A stretch of DNA of 64,000 bases from Erysipelotrichaceae bacterium. GTDB lineage: Bacteria > Bacillota_I > Bacilli_A > Erysipelotrichales > Erysipelotrichaceae. The stretch covers positions 90,385 to 154,384 of the forward strand of contig JAFRKA010000003.1 in NCBI GenBank assembly GCA_017432005.1. The letters are read 5' to 3'. A program made the translations under genes and the position numbers. Under the pieces are notes generated by a model, which was given only the letters and a program-made list of their open reading frames with translations, made no database searches and was not told the origin of the DNA. The stretch's first letter is position 1, and every line of letters starts with the position of its first letter. Positions 43,766-52,758 of the stretch are shown here, in pieces.

Positions 43766-44377
43766 CTACTTTGAAGCTGATGAGGACGAAGAAGAAGATG
43801 AACTTGAAGCAGCCGCTTCTCTGTCTTTGATAATGTGCTGCAGGGTGATGAGTATCGTAACGACGATGTCCTTATACTCCGGCTGATAGATATCGATACA
43901 GAATTTGTCATGTATCGATAACATCTTCTGAGAGATGACTGCTACAATGTTTTCGTTCTGGTCATACATTTCAAAGTTCAAAGCCAGGATATTGCCTCTG
44001 ATGGTCCAGCCCAGTTCCTTGATGACGATGATGTCTTTGATCAGATGGAACAGTTCAGAATAGATTTCAAACTGAAAACCGTCATTCATGGTCACATAGT
44101 GACGATGATGAAGAGAGAAGAACTTCCTCTCAATGTGGGAGATGTGATTGCCATTGGCATCCGTGACATCGGTCTTGTCATGAAGAGACGGGAATTTGGT
44201 CTCACTGTGATAGACGACGTTGTTCTGATCATCGGTTATATCCATCAGATGATGTAAAGTAAACACCTTGGAAGTAGAGAACAGCGAAAGAGCCGGTTCG
44301 CCGAATGCTTCCACATTATTGACGTTGGCAGCCTCACCTGCCTCACGGTAACGATGATATTTGGAAAATACACCCAT
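43766..44377 (-). CDS. LURP-one-related (tubby-like) protein with polyserine tail
   Basis: 203 residues. The beta-rich central part has the LURP-one/YxjI-type pattern of repeated strands: KVFTLHHLMDITDDQNN, SETKFPSLHDKTDVTDANGNHI, IERKFFSLHHRHYVTMNDG, and MLSIHDKFCIDI with a C-terminal hydrophobic helix. The family is related to tubby/scramblase folds; its bacterial function is unknown. The C-terminus is a run of about ten serines flanked by alanines, encoded by mixed Ser codons. I start at 44377 because AGGAGG lies nine bases upstream; the longer frame (to 44515) has no ribosome site. Confidence 0.8.
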   Translation of the reverse strand: MGVFSKYHRYREAGEAANVNNVEAFGEPALSLFSTSKVFTLHHLMDITDDQNNVVYHSETKFPSLHDKTDVTDANGNHISHIERKFFSLHHRHYVTMNDGFQFEIYSELFHLIKDIIVIKELGWTIRGNILALNFEMYDQNENIVAVISQKMLSIHDKFCIDIYQPEYKDIVVTILITLQHIIKDREAAASSSSSSSSSSASK

Positions 44378-44472
44378 TGTAAAATACCTCCTGATATCAG
44401 TATTAACTGATAAAATAATTATAGCTGTTTTTGAATGGATGAAACACGTTACCGTTCGTGATAAGGAGACAT

Positions 44473-45156
44473 ATGGAACTATATAAATACAGTGACAGGA
44501 TCTATTATTCGGCATATGAGGAAGAAAGAGACAGACCGGCGTTAGGTTATATCAGAGGTGAAAAGTTTTCGGTAGCGATCGATGCCGGACATTCAGACGA
44601 CCACCTTAATGAATTCTATGAAGAACTGAAGAAACATGATCTGCCCTTACCTTCATTGACCGTGATCACTCACTGGCACTGGGATCATTCTTTTGCGATG
44701 CATGCGATCAACGGTCTGAGTGTAGCCAACAAAAGGACTAACGAACATCTTCTTGAGTTCATCGCTGAAAGATCACCTGAACATGATAAAGAATTCCTGG
44801 CTCTCGATCCGAGTATTGCGAAAGAATATATAAACGGTAAAGAGATCGTCGTCATCCCTGCCGATATCGTCTTTGAAGATGAACTGGATATCGATACCGG
44901 TGATCTCAAGATCAGGTGTTTTACAGCCGTATCACCGCACACTGATGATGCGACTTTGATCTATGTACCGGAAGAAAGAGTCGTCTTCTTCGGCGATGCC
45001 TTGAGCGGTGTCTTTCCGACCTGGATCGCTGATAAGGGAAAGACCGAAGAGTTCATAAAAGCGATCGATGCTTTGCAAGTCGATAAATGTATCGGCGGAC
45101 ACTGGCCGATCTACAATAAAGAAGATCTCTTATACGAATTAAGAACCAGAGAATAG
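44473..45156 (+). CDS. Metallo-beta-lactamase-fold hydrolase
   Basis: 227 residues. The metal-binding signature THWHWDHSFAMH is near residues 64-75. A further His in AVSPHTDDATL, the Asp in VFFGDALSG and the C-terminal His in GGHWPIY complete a two-metal site. It hydrolyses an unknown substrate (thioester, lactone or phosphoester). An AAGGAG site precedes the ATG at 44473, preferred to the GTG at 44458. It lies 9 bases before the GTPase-nuclease gene and is probably co-transcribed with it. Confidence 0.88.
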   Translation: MELYKYSDRIYYSAYEEERDRPALGYIRGEKFSVAIDAGHSDDHLNEFYEELKKHDLPLPSLTVITHWHWDHSFAMHAINGLSVANKRTNEHLLEFIAERSPEHDKEFLALDPSIAKEYINGKEIVVIPADIVFEDELDIDTGDLKIRCFTAVSPHTDDATLIYVPEERVVFFGDALSGVFPTWIADKGKTEEFIKAIDALQVDKCIGGHWPIYNKEDLLYELRTRE

Positions 45157-45165
45157 TTCGAAACT

Positions 45166-47601
45166 ATGAGCCGGATCATTATCGGAGTATATGCCCATGT
45201 CGATGCGGGAAAGACCACGCTGTCAGAAGCCATCTTACACAGATGTCGTTTTCTGAATAAAAGCGGAAGAGTAGACCATGAGGATTCCTTCCTCGATTTT
45301 CATGACTATGAAAGGAAGAAAGGGATCACGGTCTACACCAAGGAAGCCCGTTTCTCCTACAAAGACAAAGACTATATCTATCTGGATACACCGGGACATC
45401 TGGACTTTGTCGGAGAGATCAACCGCAGTTTCCTCATCCCTGATCTGGCAATACTGCTTGTAGATGCTTCAGGAACTGTACCTGCTGATACGATCAGACG
45501 CTTTCATCAGCTGAAGGCCTTACAGTATCCGTTGTTTATCTTTTTAAACAAGATGGATGCGGCAGTAAAAAGCGAGGAAGAGATCATCGCCGATCTCAAG
45601 AAGATCCTCGATCCATCGATCGTTTCTTACAGAGAATCAAAAGAGACCACGGCTCTCAATCATGAAGAGCTGCTGGATAAGTATCTGAATGACAAAGAAG
45701 TAGATGAGAGATATATCATAAATGATCTTAAACAGGGCGAGCTGATCCCTGTCTTTTCCGGTTCGGCATTACACGAAGAAGGAATAGACGAACTGCTCGA
45801 TTATATCGACCGCTACGTGGAAGTACCGGTTTCCGGTGAACAGCTGAAAGCCTATATCTATAAAGTCGATGACTATGCCCATCTGAAAGTCTTCTCCGGA
45901 ACTCTGCATAACCGCGATGTCTTTTCTGATCACAAGATCTCGGAGATCGTCCAGTTCAACGGCAGCAGAAAAGAAAGTGTACAGGAAGTAAAAGGAAATG
46001 ATCTTTGTGCCGTTAAAGGACTGCAGGGTCTTAAAGCCGGAACTTATCTGCCTTCGCTGTTCAAAGAAGAAGACAGTGAATTAAATACGATGACATATGC
46101 CCTGAGATCCGATCTCGACAACAACGAACTGTATCGTATCCTACAGTCACTCAACGATGAATTCCCGGAACTCAAGATAACTCTAAACAGAGAAGTAACG
46201 ATCGATCTGCTCGGTGAACTGCAGAAAGATTTCATCAGTGATCTGATCGAAGAAAGGTTCAAGATCGAAGTAGATTTCTCCGAACCGCTGATCGATTATT
46301 GTGAAAGCATCGAAGAAGAAGTATACGGAGTCGGACATTATGAACCGCTGCGACATTATGCGGAAGTGCTGGTGAGACTCACTCCAGCTGATACATTCAA
46401 AGTCAAAGGACGCAAAGAAGATTCGGTCCTGCTTGAATATCTGAAGACCTACAGACCGTGCGGCATCCTTACGGATTCACCATTGGATATGATCGAGATC
46501 GAGATCGTGGCGACTGCTACCCATCTCAAACATACTGAAGGCGGAGATCTTGTCCAGGCGTTAAACAGAGCTATCAGACAGGCTTTGTCCAAAGCAAAGA
46601 ACTATCTGCTGGAACCGTATTATCTGGTCAGTTTCAGCGGTGATCAGAAGAGCCTTAACGGCATCATCTCTGAACTTTCAGCTGCGCAATATACTTTTGA
46701 TGTGGAAGAAGAGATGATCATGGCCAAGATCGATAAAAGATCATACAACGAACTGATCCTGATCCTGAGGAATCGTTTCAAAGATGACTTCTCCTATGCG
46801 ATCGAAGGTCATTTCTATGACCGGTGCCGCAACGAGAAAGACGTAATTGAAAAAAAGAATTATGATTATCTCAGCGATCAGAGCAAGCCGGTCGGATCCG
46901 TCTTCACGAGAAGCGGAGCCGGTGTCTATATCCCTCCGGAAGAAGTTGAAGAGAATATGCATATTCTGCTACGCGACTACTTTGCGGACTACAAGCCTGC
47001 TGTTGTTCATCGTGCACGCAGTGTCAATGAAGAAGAACTGAAAAGAGTATGGAACTCTCTGTATAAACCGAGACCGCGATACATCGAAAAAAGAAGTGAC
47101 ACAGAAACTGAACGCAAGACTACTTACAGTAAGCCGAAGGATCTTCTGTATCTCATCGACGGATATAATGTCATGCATGCGATGGATGATATACCGTTAA
47201 ATGACCTGATCAGCGCCAGAGAGAAAGTCATCGATCTGGTCTGTGATTTCTCCGGTTATGTATCCGCCTACTGTGTTCTGGTCTTTGATGCCTACCTGCA
47301 GGATTCCGGAAAGACCAATGTTTCCAGAAGAGACAACATCAGCATCGTCTATACACGCAGCGGACAGACAGCTGATATGTATATCGAGCAGCAGAGCGAG
47401 AAGTTAAAAGATGAATACCGGCTGATCGTTGTGACATCAGATGCGATGGAACAGTATCTGGTCTTTGCGCATGAAGCACAACGACTTTCCAGCCGGGAAT
47501 TCCTGGCCCGTTATCAGAACATGAGGAAGAATGTCCGTCATGAAGAAAAAAGCTTTATCAGACCTTTAGAGGAACTGAGAAAGCTTCTTATTGATGAATA
47601 A
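45166..47601 (+). CDS. EF-G/TetM-like translational GTPase fused to a YacP/Rae1-type endoribonuclease domain
   Basis: 811 residues. Residues 1 to about 640 are a ribosomal-protection-type translational GTPase: G1 AHVDAGKTT (10-18), KGIT switch, DTPGH (74-78), NKMD (128-131), then domains II to V, with the domain IV loop near SKPVGSVFTRSGAG and EVEENMHILLRDYF. From about residue 660 a NYN/PIN-like domain of the YacP/Rae1 family follows: LLYLIDGYNVMHA, VLVFDAYL, RSGQTADMYIEQ, VVTSDAMEQ and LSSREFLARYQ. The acidic residues of the family (Asp665, the Asp in VFDAY, the Asp in TAD, the Asp in TSD) are kept. YacP/Rae1 cuts mRNA in the ribosomal A site, where EF-G-like factors also bind. It may be a resistance, rescue or regulatory factor; resistance is not shown. 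Confidence 0.85.
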   Translation: MSRIIIGVYAHVDAGKTTLSEAILHRCRFLNKSGRVDHEDSFLDFHDYERKKGITVYTKEARFSYKDKDYIYLDTPGHLDFVGEINRSFLIPDLAILLVDASGTVPADTIRRFHQLKALQYPLFIFLNKMDAAVKSEEEIIADLKKILDPSIVSYRESKETTALNHEELLDKYLNDKEVDERYIINDLKQGELIPVFSGSALHEEGIDELLDYIDRYVEVPVSGEQLKAYIYKVDDYAHLKVFSGTLHNRDVFSDHKISEIVQFNGSRKESVQEVKGNDLCAVKGLQGLKAGTYLPSLFKEEDSELNTMTYALRSDLDNNELYRILQSLNDEFPELKITLNREVTIDLLGELQKDFISDLIEERFKIEVDFSEPLIDYCESIEEEVYGVGHYEPLRHYAEVLVRLTPADTFKVKGRKEDSVLLEYLKTYRPCGILTDSPLDMIEIEIVATATHLKHTEGGDLVQALNRAIRQALSKAKNYLLEPYYLVSFSGDQKSLNGIISELSAAQYTFDVEEEMIMAKIDKRSYNELILILRNRFKDDFSYAIEGHFYDRCRNEKDVIEKKNYDYLSDQSKPVGSVFTRSGAGVYIPPEEVEENMHILLRDYFADYKPAVVHRARSVNEEELKRVWNSLYKPRPRYIEKRSDTETERKTTYSKPKDLLYLIDGYNVMHAMDDIPLNDLISAREKVIDLVCDFSGYVSAYCVLVFDAYLQDSGKTNVSRRDNISIVYTRSGQTADMYIEQQSEKLKDEYRLIVVTSDAMEQYLVFAHEAQRLSSREFLARYQNMRKNVRHEEKSFIRPLEELRKLLIDE

Positions 47602-47615
47602 TATAATATTTGAAA

Positions 47616-49316
47616 TTAGATTGTTGAAGACTTGAAATAATCAAGCATTTCATCATTGATTACCCGGAGTGCTTTCAGCTGATTTCCTGAAGATCCTTGA
47701 GATATTTTCATTTTGCGGTACTTTGTATAAGTTCCTTTTCTAACAGGCAGTAATCTGGCAAGCTTGATATATCCGACTTCTCGGTAGTTATCATAATCCA
47801 ACGACGACTGTTTCATACCTTCATCAAATGCTTCTTCCATTTTTTTAATAATATTTGGACCTACTTCACGATTAAATTCTATATACAGATCAATGTGTGG
47901 ATTTTTGAGATCTTTATTTGCGTAAATACTGAAATCTAAAACGATTAAGCCAAACTTGTCTTCGATAGCTTTGATGCCTGCTGCAAGATGTTCACCATTA
48001 ATATGCGCTCCGCACAAGTCAGTAACAAAATTGGCACGATAAGCAAATTCAATATAAGGTGTATCCCCTTCGAAGCCAACTATCTTTACAACGTCTCTGA
48101 TCCTGTATCTGTAAAGTCCGGATCTGTTAGTAATGATCAATTCATAAAGCTTTCCTACTTCGACCTCATTGATCAATAATGGTCTATCCAGGTCGCTTAT
48201 GTCTTTATCTATTGGAACAAACTCAAAGAAAACATTATCAACAAGCAGCAGATAACTCGGATCGTCAGTTTTAACGGCGCAGCCCATGAGCGCTTCAGAA
48301 GATGCGTAGGCACCATAACTGAAAACAACATCCTTTTTACACAGGCTGAGAATAAACTTTGTAAAAGGCTCAAAATCAGCAGAACCTACTGAACAGATAT
48401 ATGACATGTTCTTCCATATACGGGAAATCAGAGGAGTATCGGATTTTGTGGAAAAAATCTCTCTTAGTTCTGCCGCCCGTTTTGGATCAGGTCTTAATTT
48501 AGCCTGTAGCTTATTTCTTAAATTTTTAGATATATCAATCGAAGGATCTATAACGCCTTCCTCAATATCTTTGATCAGTAATTCATAATTATCTTCAATA
48601 TAATGAATGGAATCGGCGATTGAAGAAGTGAATATTCCGCCGATATAGTTCAGATCAGGAGCCTGTAGGCCATAGCGCACCTTTATATATTTTTTATCAT
48701 TGGCCTCTTCGTTACTTATGATCTCTTTAGGGAGTTGAGTAAAAGATGGTATAAAGAATTTAAAAACATCAGCCCAAAAATTGGAAATAACGCCCGTATC
48801 GACACCATCTTCACCTTCCTTAGAACTGTTAGATAATTCTGTTTCCAGAAAACCTCTCGCATTGAAGGCAGAAACACCTCTTGAGCGCAACGCTTTTACA
48901 AGGTCGTTCAGATAAATACAAATAAGTTTAAAATATCCGGGAAACGCAGCAGTTGTCTGAGGAATCAGTTTTTTTGCAGTAGTTGTACCTGAAGTGGCTG
49001 CAAAGTAGACGATCTTGTGCCCGGTAATAAGATCTTTAGTGCCGTTATTGATCGTTTCTTCAATATATTCCTTGTAATCTTCGTACAGAGAAAAAGGCAC
49101 ATTTTTCTGATAGTCTTCAATCGAATGGATATCAGAAAAATTGTATTTTTTGCCGTATACCGTATTCTTGCTGGAATTGATTATTTTAAGCAGCGTCTTT
49201 TCGCTGGTTTTCTTTCCATTTCTTGCTTTGTTTATATAATCATGACGAAAAATAGAACCAAGCAAACTCCCGGCATGAAACAGAAACGAATTGTATAATG
49301 ATGCAAGTATTTTCAT
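47616..49316 (-). CDS. GH3 family acyl-adenylate-forming enzyme
   Basis: 566 residues, the full length of the GH3 family, known in plants for joining amino acids to acyl acids through an acyl-adenylate. Motifs: YFAATSGTTTAKKLIPQTTAA (ATP-binding P-loop, about 105-125), SYGAYASSEALMG (adenylation core), and a C-terminal GLYRYRIRDVVKIVGFEGDTP with a late Lys. Bacterial members are uncharacterised in most species. A GGAGGC site precedes the ATG. It follows the condensation and ACP genes on the same strand with short gaps, indicating one operon for acyl-amine formation. The substrate cannot be predicted. Confidence 0.88.
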   Translation of the reverse strand: MKILASLYNSFLFHAGSLLGSIFRHDYINKARNGKKTSEKTLLKIINSSKNTVYGKKYNFSDIHSIEDYQKNVPFSLYEDYKEYIEETINNGTKDLITGHKIVYFAATSGTTTAKKLIPQTTAAFPGYFKLICIYLNDLVKALRSRGVSAFNARGFLETELSNSSKEGEDGVDTGVISNFWADVFKFFIPSFTQLPKEIISNEEANDKKYIKVRYGLQAPDLNYIGGIFTSSIADSIHYIEDNYELLIKDIEEGVIDPSIDISKNLRNKLQAKLRPDPKRAAELREIFSTKSDTPLISRIWKNMSYICSVGSADFEPFTKFILSLCKKDVVFSYGAYASSEALMGCAVKTDDPSYLLLVDNVFFEFVPIDKDISDLDRPLLINEVEVGKLYELIITNRSGLYRYRIRDVVKIVGFEGDTPYIEFAYRANFVTDLCGAHINGEHLAAGIKAIEDKFGLIVLDFSIYANKDLKNPHIDLYIEFNREVGPNIIKKMEEAFDEGMKQSSLDYDNYREVGYIKLARLLPVRKGTYTKYRKMKISQGSSGNQLKALRVINDEMLDYFKSSTI

Positions 49317-49331
49317 GATGGTGCCTCCAGA

Positions 49332-50672
49332 TTATAAGTCTTTGATTTTTACAGTGTCGTCATTGATTCCGTTTTTCAAGATACTTATCACAGTAGCGAA
49401 CAGTTCATCGACATCTTCCTTCGGTACTTTGCAGTTATGGTCAAAATGAAGTTTGAACTGACCTTCCATTGAGCGGTCTTCTATGCTGAAAATCGTCGTA
49501 TCGATCGAATAATTACAGTAATACTGGGTGCAGTCTACTGAAGCGTCAGCATCCAAAGTCGCGTTCTGATAACTGATCCAGATATCATACAGCATCTTTT
49601 TGCTGTCTTTGTTTTTAGCAACACCTTTCTGATGTCTGAAAGCACCAAGTGACTTGTCTTTGACTTTATTGAGTGTTTCAGCGAAACTGTCTTCAACGTC
49701 GAGTTCCATGAGAACCGGAACGCTGGATACAAAAATGCCGGCAGTATTTTTCTCACGGTAATTGGAACGGTTGAGCGCAACCGATCCGATATAAAAAGTC
49801 TCTCTGTTGATCTTGCGGTTTATGTATATGCATACAGCCGTAAGGAAAACGACATAAGGAGTTAAACCGTTCGTTTCACAGTATTTGTTGATCGCAGAAG
49901 TGGTATCTTTATCCAGAACTACGGTATCACGAGATGCTTCAAGAGAAGTGTAAGGTTCAGGCCAGATCCAGGTTGCCTCAGGACAGCGGCTCAGCTGTTC
50001 CTTCATGTATTCACTGTCACGCTCATAGCGCTTGCTGAGATAATACTTCTTTTCGTTTTCAACGAACTCCTGATAGTCAAATGCTTCGACTGTATTTCCA
50101 TTCAGGATCGAGATGAACTGGTTTGCCAGGAGCATCATTGTCCAGGCATCAGAAACGATGTGATGCATCTTGATGATGACACCGTTTGCTTCAGGCAGTT
50201 CAAACAACATAAGTTCACAGCATCCCTTATCTCTTTTGAGCATGCCCATACGCATCTTGGTAAAGAACATCTTAGTGTTATGGACAAGAACGTTTTTGAT
50301 AAGTGTTGCTGAAGGCCTGCTCGCTTTTTCTTTGTTTGCCGATTTTTTTCCTTCACTGCGGATATCCAACTGGAGCGGAATAGTAGCATACACCTTACCG
50401 AAAGCATCGAGCTCTTCCTTGCTTTCAAACTTTAATACTTCAAATTCTTTTTTTTCATAAGGCCTTATATCCTGATATACTGTTCCGTCTTTTTCAATGA
50501 AATATGTTCTCAGCCCGTTATTCAGACAGAAGACCTGATTGGCAGCTTCCTGCATCTTTTCGATCTCGGTTTTGTGCGGTATGGTGATACTTCCGCACAA
50601 AAGGAGAGCCTGTCCAGCTCCCTGCCTGTCAGCAAAATACATGAACTTCTGTGAATCGTGCAATTCGTACAT
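49332..50672 (-). CDS. Stand-alone condensation-domain enzyme (NRPS C-domain fold)
   Basis: 446 residues, a single condensation domain. The catalytic motif reads MHHIVSDAW (about residue 160), matching HHxxxD. An N-terminal MYELHDSQKFMYFAD opening and the later GSVALNRSNYREKNTAGIFVSSVPV latch region are typical. C domains join an ACP- or CoA-bound acyl group to an amine or alcohol. I start at 50672 because the longer frame would overlap the ACP gene. A free-standing C domain next to an ACP and a GH3 enzyme suggests a small acyl-conjugate product. Confidence 0.85.
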   Translation of the reverse strand: MYELHDSQKFMYFADRQGAGQALLLCGSITIPHKTEIEKMQEAANQVFCLNNGLRTYFIEKDGTVYQDIRPYEKKEFEVLKFESKEELDAFGKVYATIPLQLDIRSEGKKSANKEKASRPSATLIKNVLVHNTKMFFTKMRMGMLKRDKGCCELMLFELPEANGVIIKMHHIVSDAWTMMLLANQFISILNGNTVEAFDYQEFVENEKKYYLSKRYERDSEYMKEQLSRCPEATWIWPEPYTSLEASRDTVVLDKDTTSAINKYCETNGLTPYVVFLTAVCIYINRKINRETFYIGSVALNRSNYREKNTAGIFVSSVPVLMELDVEDSFAETLNKVKDKSLGAFRHQKGVAKNKDSKKMLYDIWISYQNATLDADASVDCTQYYCNYSIDTTIFSIEDRSMEGQFKLHFDHNCKVPKEDVDELFATVISILKNGINDDTVKIKDL

Positions 50673-50676
50673 AGAT

Positions 50677-50919
50677 CTACTCAGATAACTTTCTTTCAAT
50701 AAACTCGGCAGCGTCACCTACGCTTCTGATCTCGTAGATGGCCTTGTCTTCTATTTCAATATCGAAACAGTCTTCAATGTTTCCGCTGATACTGATAAGA
50801 TCCAGGGATGAAAAACCCAGATCTTCGATCAACAGGCTTTCTTCTGAAATATCGATATCTCTTTTTCCCAAATAGTCATAAATAAGTTCTTTCAGCTTCT
50901 CAACAATTTCTTTTCTCAT
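50677..50919 (-). CDS. Acyl carrier protein
   Basis: 80 residues. Helical ACP fold with the phosphopantetheine site in LIEDLGFSSLDLISISG (Ser about 37 in FSSLD). The acidic helix II after it is as in carrier proteins. AAAGGA lies nine bases before the ATG at 50919, preferred to the upstream in-frame ATG. It is the first gene of the ACP-condensation-GH3 operon. It is dedicated rather than the fatty-acid-synthesis ACP, judged by its context only. No phosphopantetheinyl transferase gene is in the window. Confidence 0.9.
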   Translation of the reverse strand: MRKEIVEKLKELIYDYLGKRDIDISEESLLIEDLGFSSLDLISISGNIEDCFDIEIEDKAIYEIRSVGDAAEFIERKLSE

Positions 50920-51002
50920 AGAATCTAGTCCTTTAAATTTCAATAATAATTATATAATTATCGTTCTGACAATAACAGCAATAGATTTTCTGAAAGACAG
51001 GA

Positions 51003-51044
51003 AAAGCAATGTGTCGTTTTGACACGTAAAAACACAAAAGCAAT
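51003..51044. promoter_or_regulatory. Possible operator between divergent acyl-ligase and ACP promoters
   Basis: Palindrome GTGTC-GTTTT-GACAC (51011-51025), flanked by direct repeats of AAAGCAAT at 51003 and 51037. A minus-strand TATAAT at 50949-50954 fits the ACP operon, with a 22-base leader. The regulator is unknown. Confidence 0.4.
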
Positions 51045-51109
51045 ATATCCTGAAGAGGTTTTGCTTTATGCATTTTATGATTCCCTGGTTTATAATATTT
51101 CTGTAAATC

Positions 51110-52744
51110 ATGAAAAACGGTATATATCCATACTACGAAATCCCCGAGATCGAGATCTCAAGACAGCTTGTTGAATACGGGAAGCAATCAAACGACGACA
51201 AGCCTTTTTTGTATACAAAAACAGGCGGATCGATCACTTCAGCTGAATTTTCCGATCTGGTAAAAGAGTGCGCGACATATCTTCTGAGCGAAGGTCTTCG
51301 CAAAGCCAATATCGGTCTTCTGGGAGAGAATTCAAACGAATGGTGCCTGGCTTATTTTTCCATCATCAACAGCGGTAATGTAGTCGTTCCTTTGGACAGG
51401 AATCTGAACAGCGAAGAGATCGTCGGACTGCTCGAAAGATGTGAATGTAAAGCCGTCATATATTCAGAAAAAGACAAAGATCTGATCGCAAAAGCTGATA
51501 GAGAAAAAATCATATTTCTGTCATTGAATGAAATGGATGCATACTGCGAAAAAGGCAGAAACCTCCTTAAAGAAGGTGATCGTTCATACGAAGAGACTAT
51601 CATCGACAAGGACGATCTGGCTGCCATTGTCTTCACATCCGGTACTTCCGGTACCATGAAAGGTGTAATGCTGAGTCAGAAGAACCTGATGTCTGATGCG
51701 GTCGCCTGTTGCAGGCACGTTGTTGAACATGACACGCAGATCTTCCTGCCTCTGCATCATACGTTCCCTTGGGCTGCCGCCATGTTCGGTATCTTTCTGT
51801 GCGGCGGCACCATGCGCTTCAGTCCTAACATGAAAAGACTGATGAAGGATCTGAAGAACAATCATCCGCAGAATATATCTGCTGTTCCGCTGATGGTCGA
51901 AACATTATATAACGGCATCTGGAACAGCGCACGCAAGAACGGTCAGGAGACCAGACTTAAAAAAGCGATCTCCTTAAGCAGATTTCTGATGGCTTTCGGT
52001 ATCGATGCACGAAAGAAACTGTTCAAAGAGATACACGACAGTTTCGGCGGGAAACTGGAAGTCATAATCTGCGGCGGAGCACCGCTTGATGAAGATGTCG
52101 AAAGAGGATTCTATGATCTGGGCATACAGGTCATAAACGGATACGGAATAACCGAATGTTCCCCTGTCGTAGCGGTGAACAGACCTCATGATTTCCGCTT
52201 TGGAAGCGTCGGTAAAGTGCTGCCTTGCAACAAAGTAAAAATAATCGATCCTGATAAAGACGGGATCGGCGAAGTTCTTGTTAAAGGCTCAAACGTCATG
52301 AAAGGATATTACAAAGACCCGGAAGCAACAGCCGAAGCGTTTGAAGATGAATGGTTCAGGACCGGCGATTTCGGAAAGATCGACAAGGACGGATTCTTGT
52401 TTATTACTGGTAGAAAAAAGAATCTGATCGTACTGTCTAACGGTGAAAACGTCTCACCGGAAGAGATCGAAAACAAACTGATCAAACTGCCATATGTTAA
52501 AGAAGTAGCGGTATACGAAGAAGATAGAGAGATCGTCGGCGAATTCTATCTTGATGAAGATGCTTTCTCAGAAGCAAGGAAGATGCTGGAGAACGACGTC
52601 GATTTTTATAACCGTTCTGTTCCGAATTACAAGAACATCGGAAAGATCAAGGTCAGAACGATACCGTTTGAGAAAACTACAACGATGAAGATCAAACGTT
52701 ATCTGCTGAAAAAAGAAAAAGAAGAAGAAAGCACATCGTCCTGA
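51110..52744 (+). CDS. AMP-dependent acyl ligase (fatty-acyl-CoA/ACP synthetase)
   Basis: 544 residues, ANL superfamily. The P-loop AAIVFTSGTSGTMKGVMLS is at about 162-180. INGYGITECSPVVAVN is at about 344-359, the FRTGDFGKIDKDGFLFITGRKKNLIVLSNGENVSPEEIE hinge-to-C-domain stretch at about 420-458, and a late catalytic Lys at TTTMKIKRYLL. The overall pattern is a long-chain fatty acid activator. It is divergent from the ACP-C-GH3 operon with 190 bases between, and is the likely loader of that ACP. It has a TATAAT at 51091-51096 but no ribosome site. GTGTC/GACAC at 51011-51025 could be an operator. Confidence 0.88.
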   Translation: MKNGIYPYYEIPEIEISRQLVEYGKQSNDDKPFLYTKTGGSITSAEFSDLVKECATYLLSEGLRKANIGLLGENSNEWCLAYFSIINSGNVVVPLDRNLNSEEIVGLLERCECKAVIYSEKDKDLIAKADREKIIFLSLNEMDAYCEKGRNLLKEGDRSYEETIIDKDDLAAIVFTSGTSGTMKGVMLSQKNLMSDAVACCRHVVEHDTQIFLPLHHTFPWAAAMFGIFLCGGTMRFSPNMKRLMKDLKNNHPQNISAVPLMVETLYNGIWNSARKNGQETRLKKAISLSRFLMAFGIDARKKLFKEIHDSFGGKLEVIICGGAPLDEDVERGFYDLGIQVINGYGITECSPVVAVNRPHDFRFGSVGKVLPCNKVKIIDPDKDGIGEVLVKGSNVMKGYYKDPEATAEAFEDEWFRTGDFGKIDKDGFLFITGRKKNLIVLSNGENVSPEEIENKLIKLPYVKEVAVYEEDREIVGEFYLDEDAFSEARKMLENDVDFYNRSVPNYKNIGKIKVRTIPFEKTTTMKIKRYLLKKEKEEESTSS

Positions 52745-52753
52745 TGTGCTTTC
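52727..52753. terminator. Bidirectional terminator between acyl ligase and ABC permease
   Basis: GAAAGCACATC (52727-52737) pairs perfectly with GATGTGCTTTC (52743-52753). The T-rich tract lies on the minus-strand side. It overlaps the acyl-ligase stop codon. Confidence 0.8.
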
Positions 52754-52758
52754 GTTAA

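Noticed and set aside
45166..47601. Plain acquired tetracycline-resistance gene (tetM/O/W)
   Set aside because: The GTPase part is divergent, base composition matches its neighbours, and the C-terminal nuclease domain is not part of the classical resistance proteins. Resistance is not supported by sequence alone.
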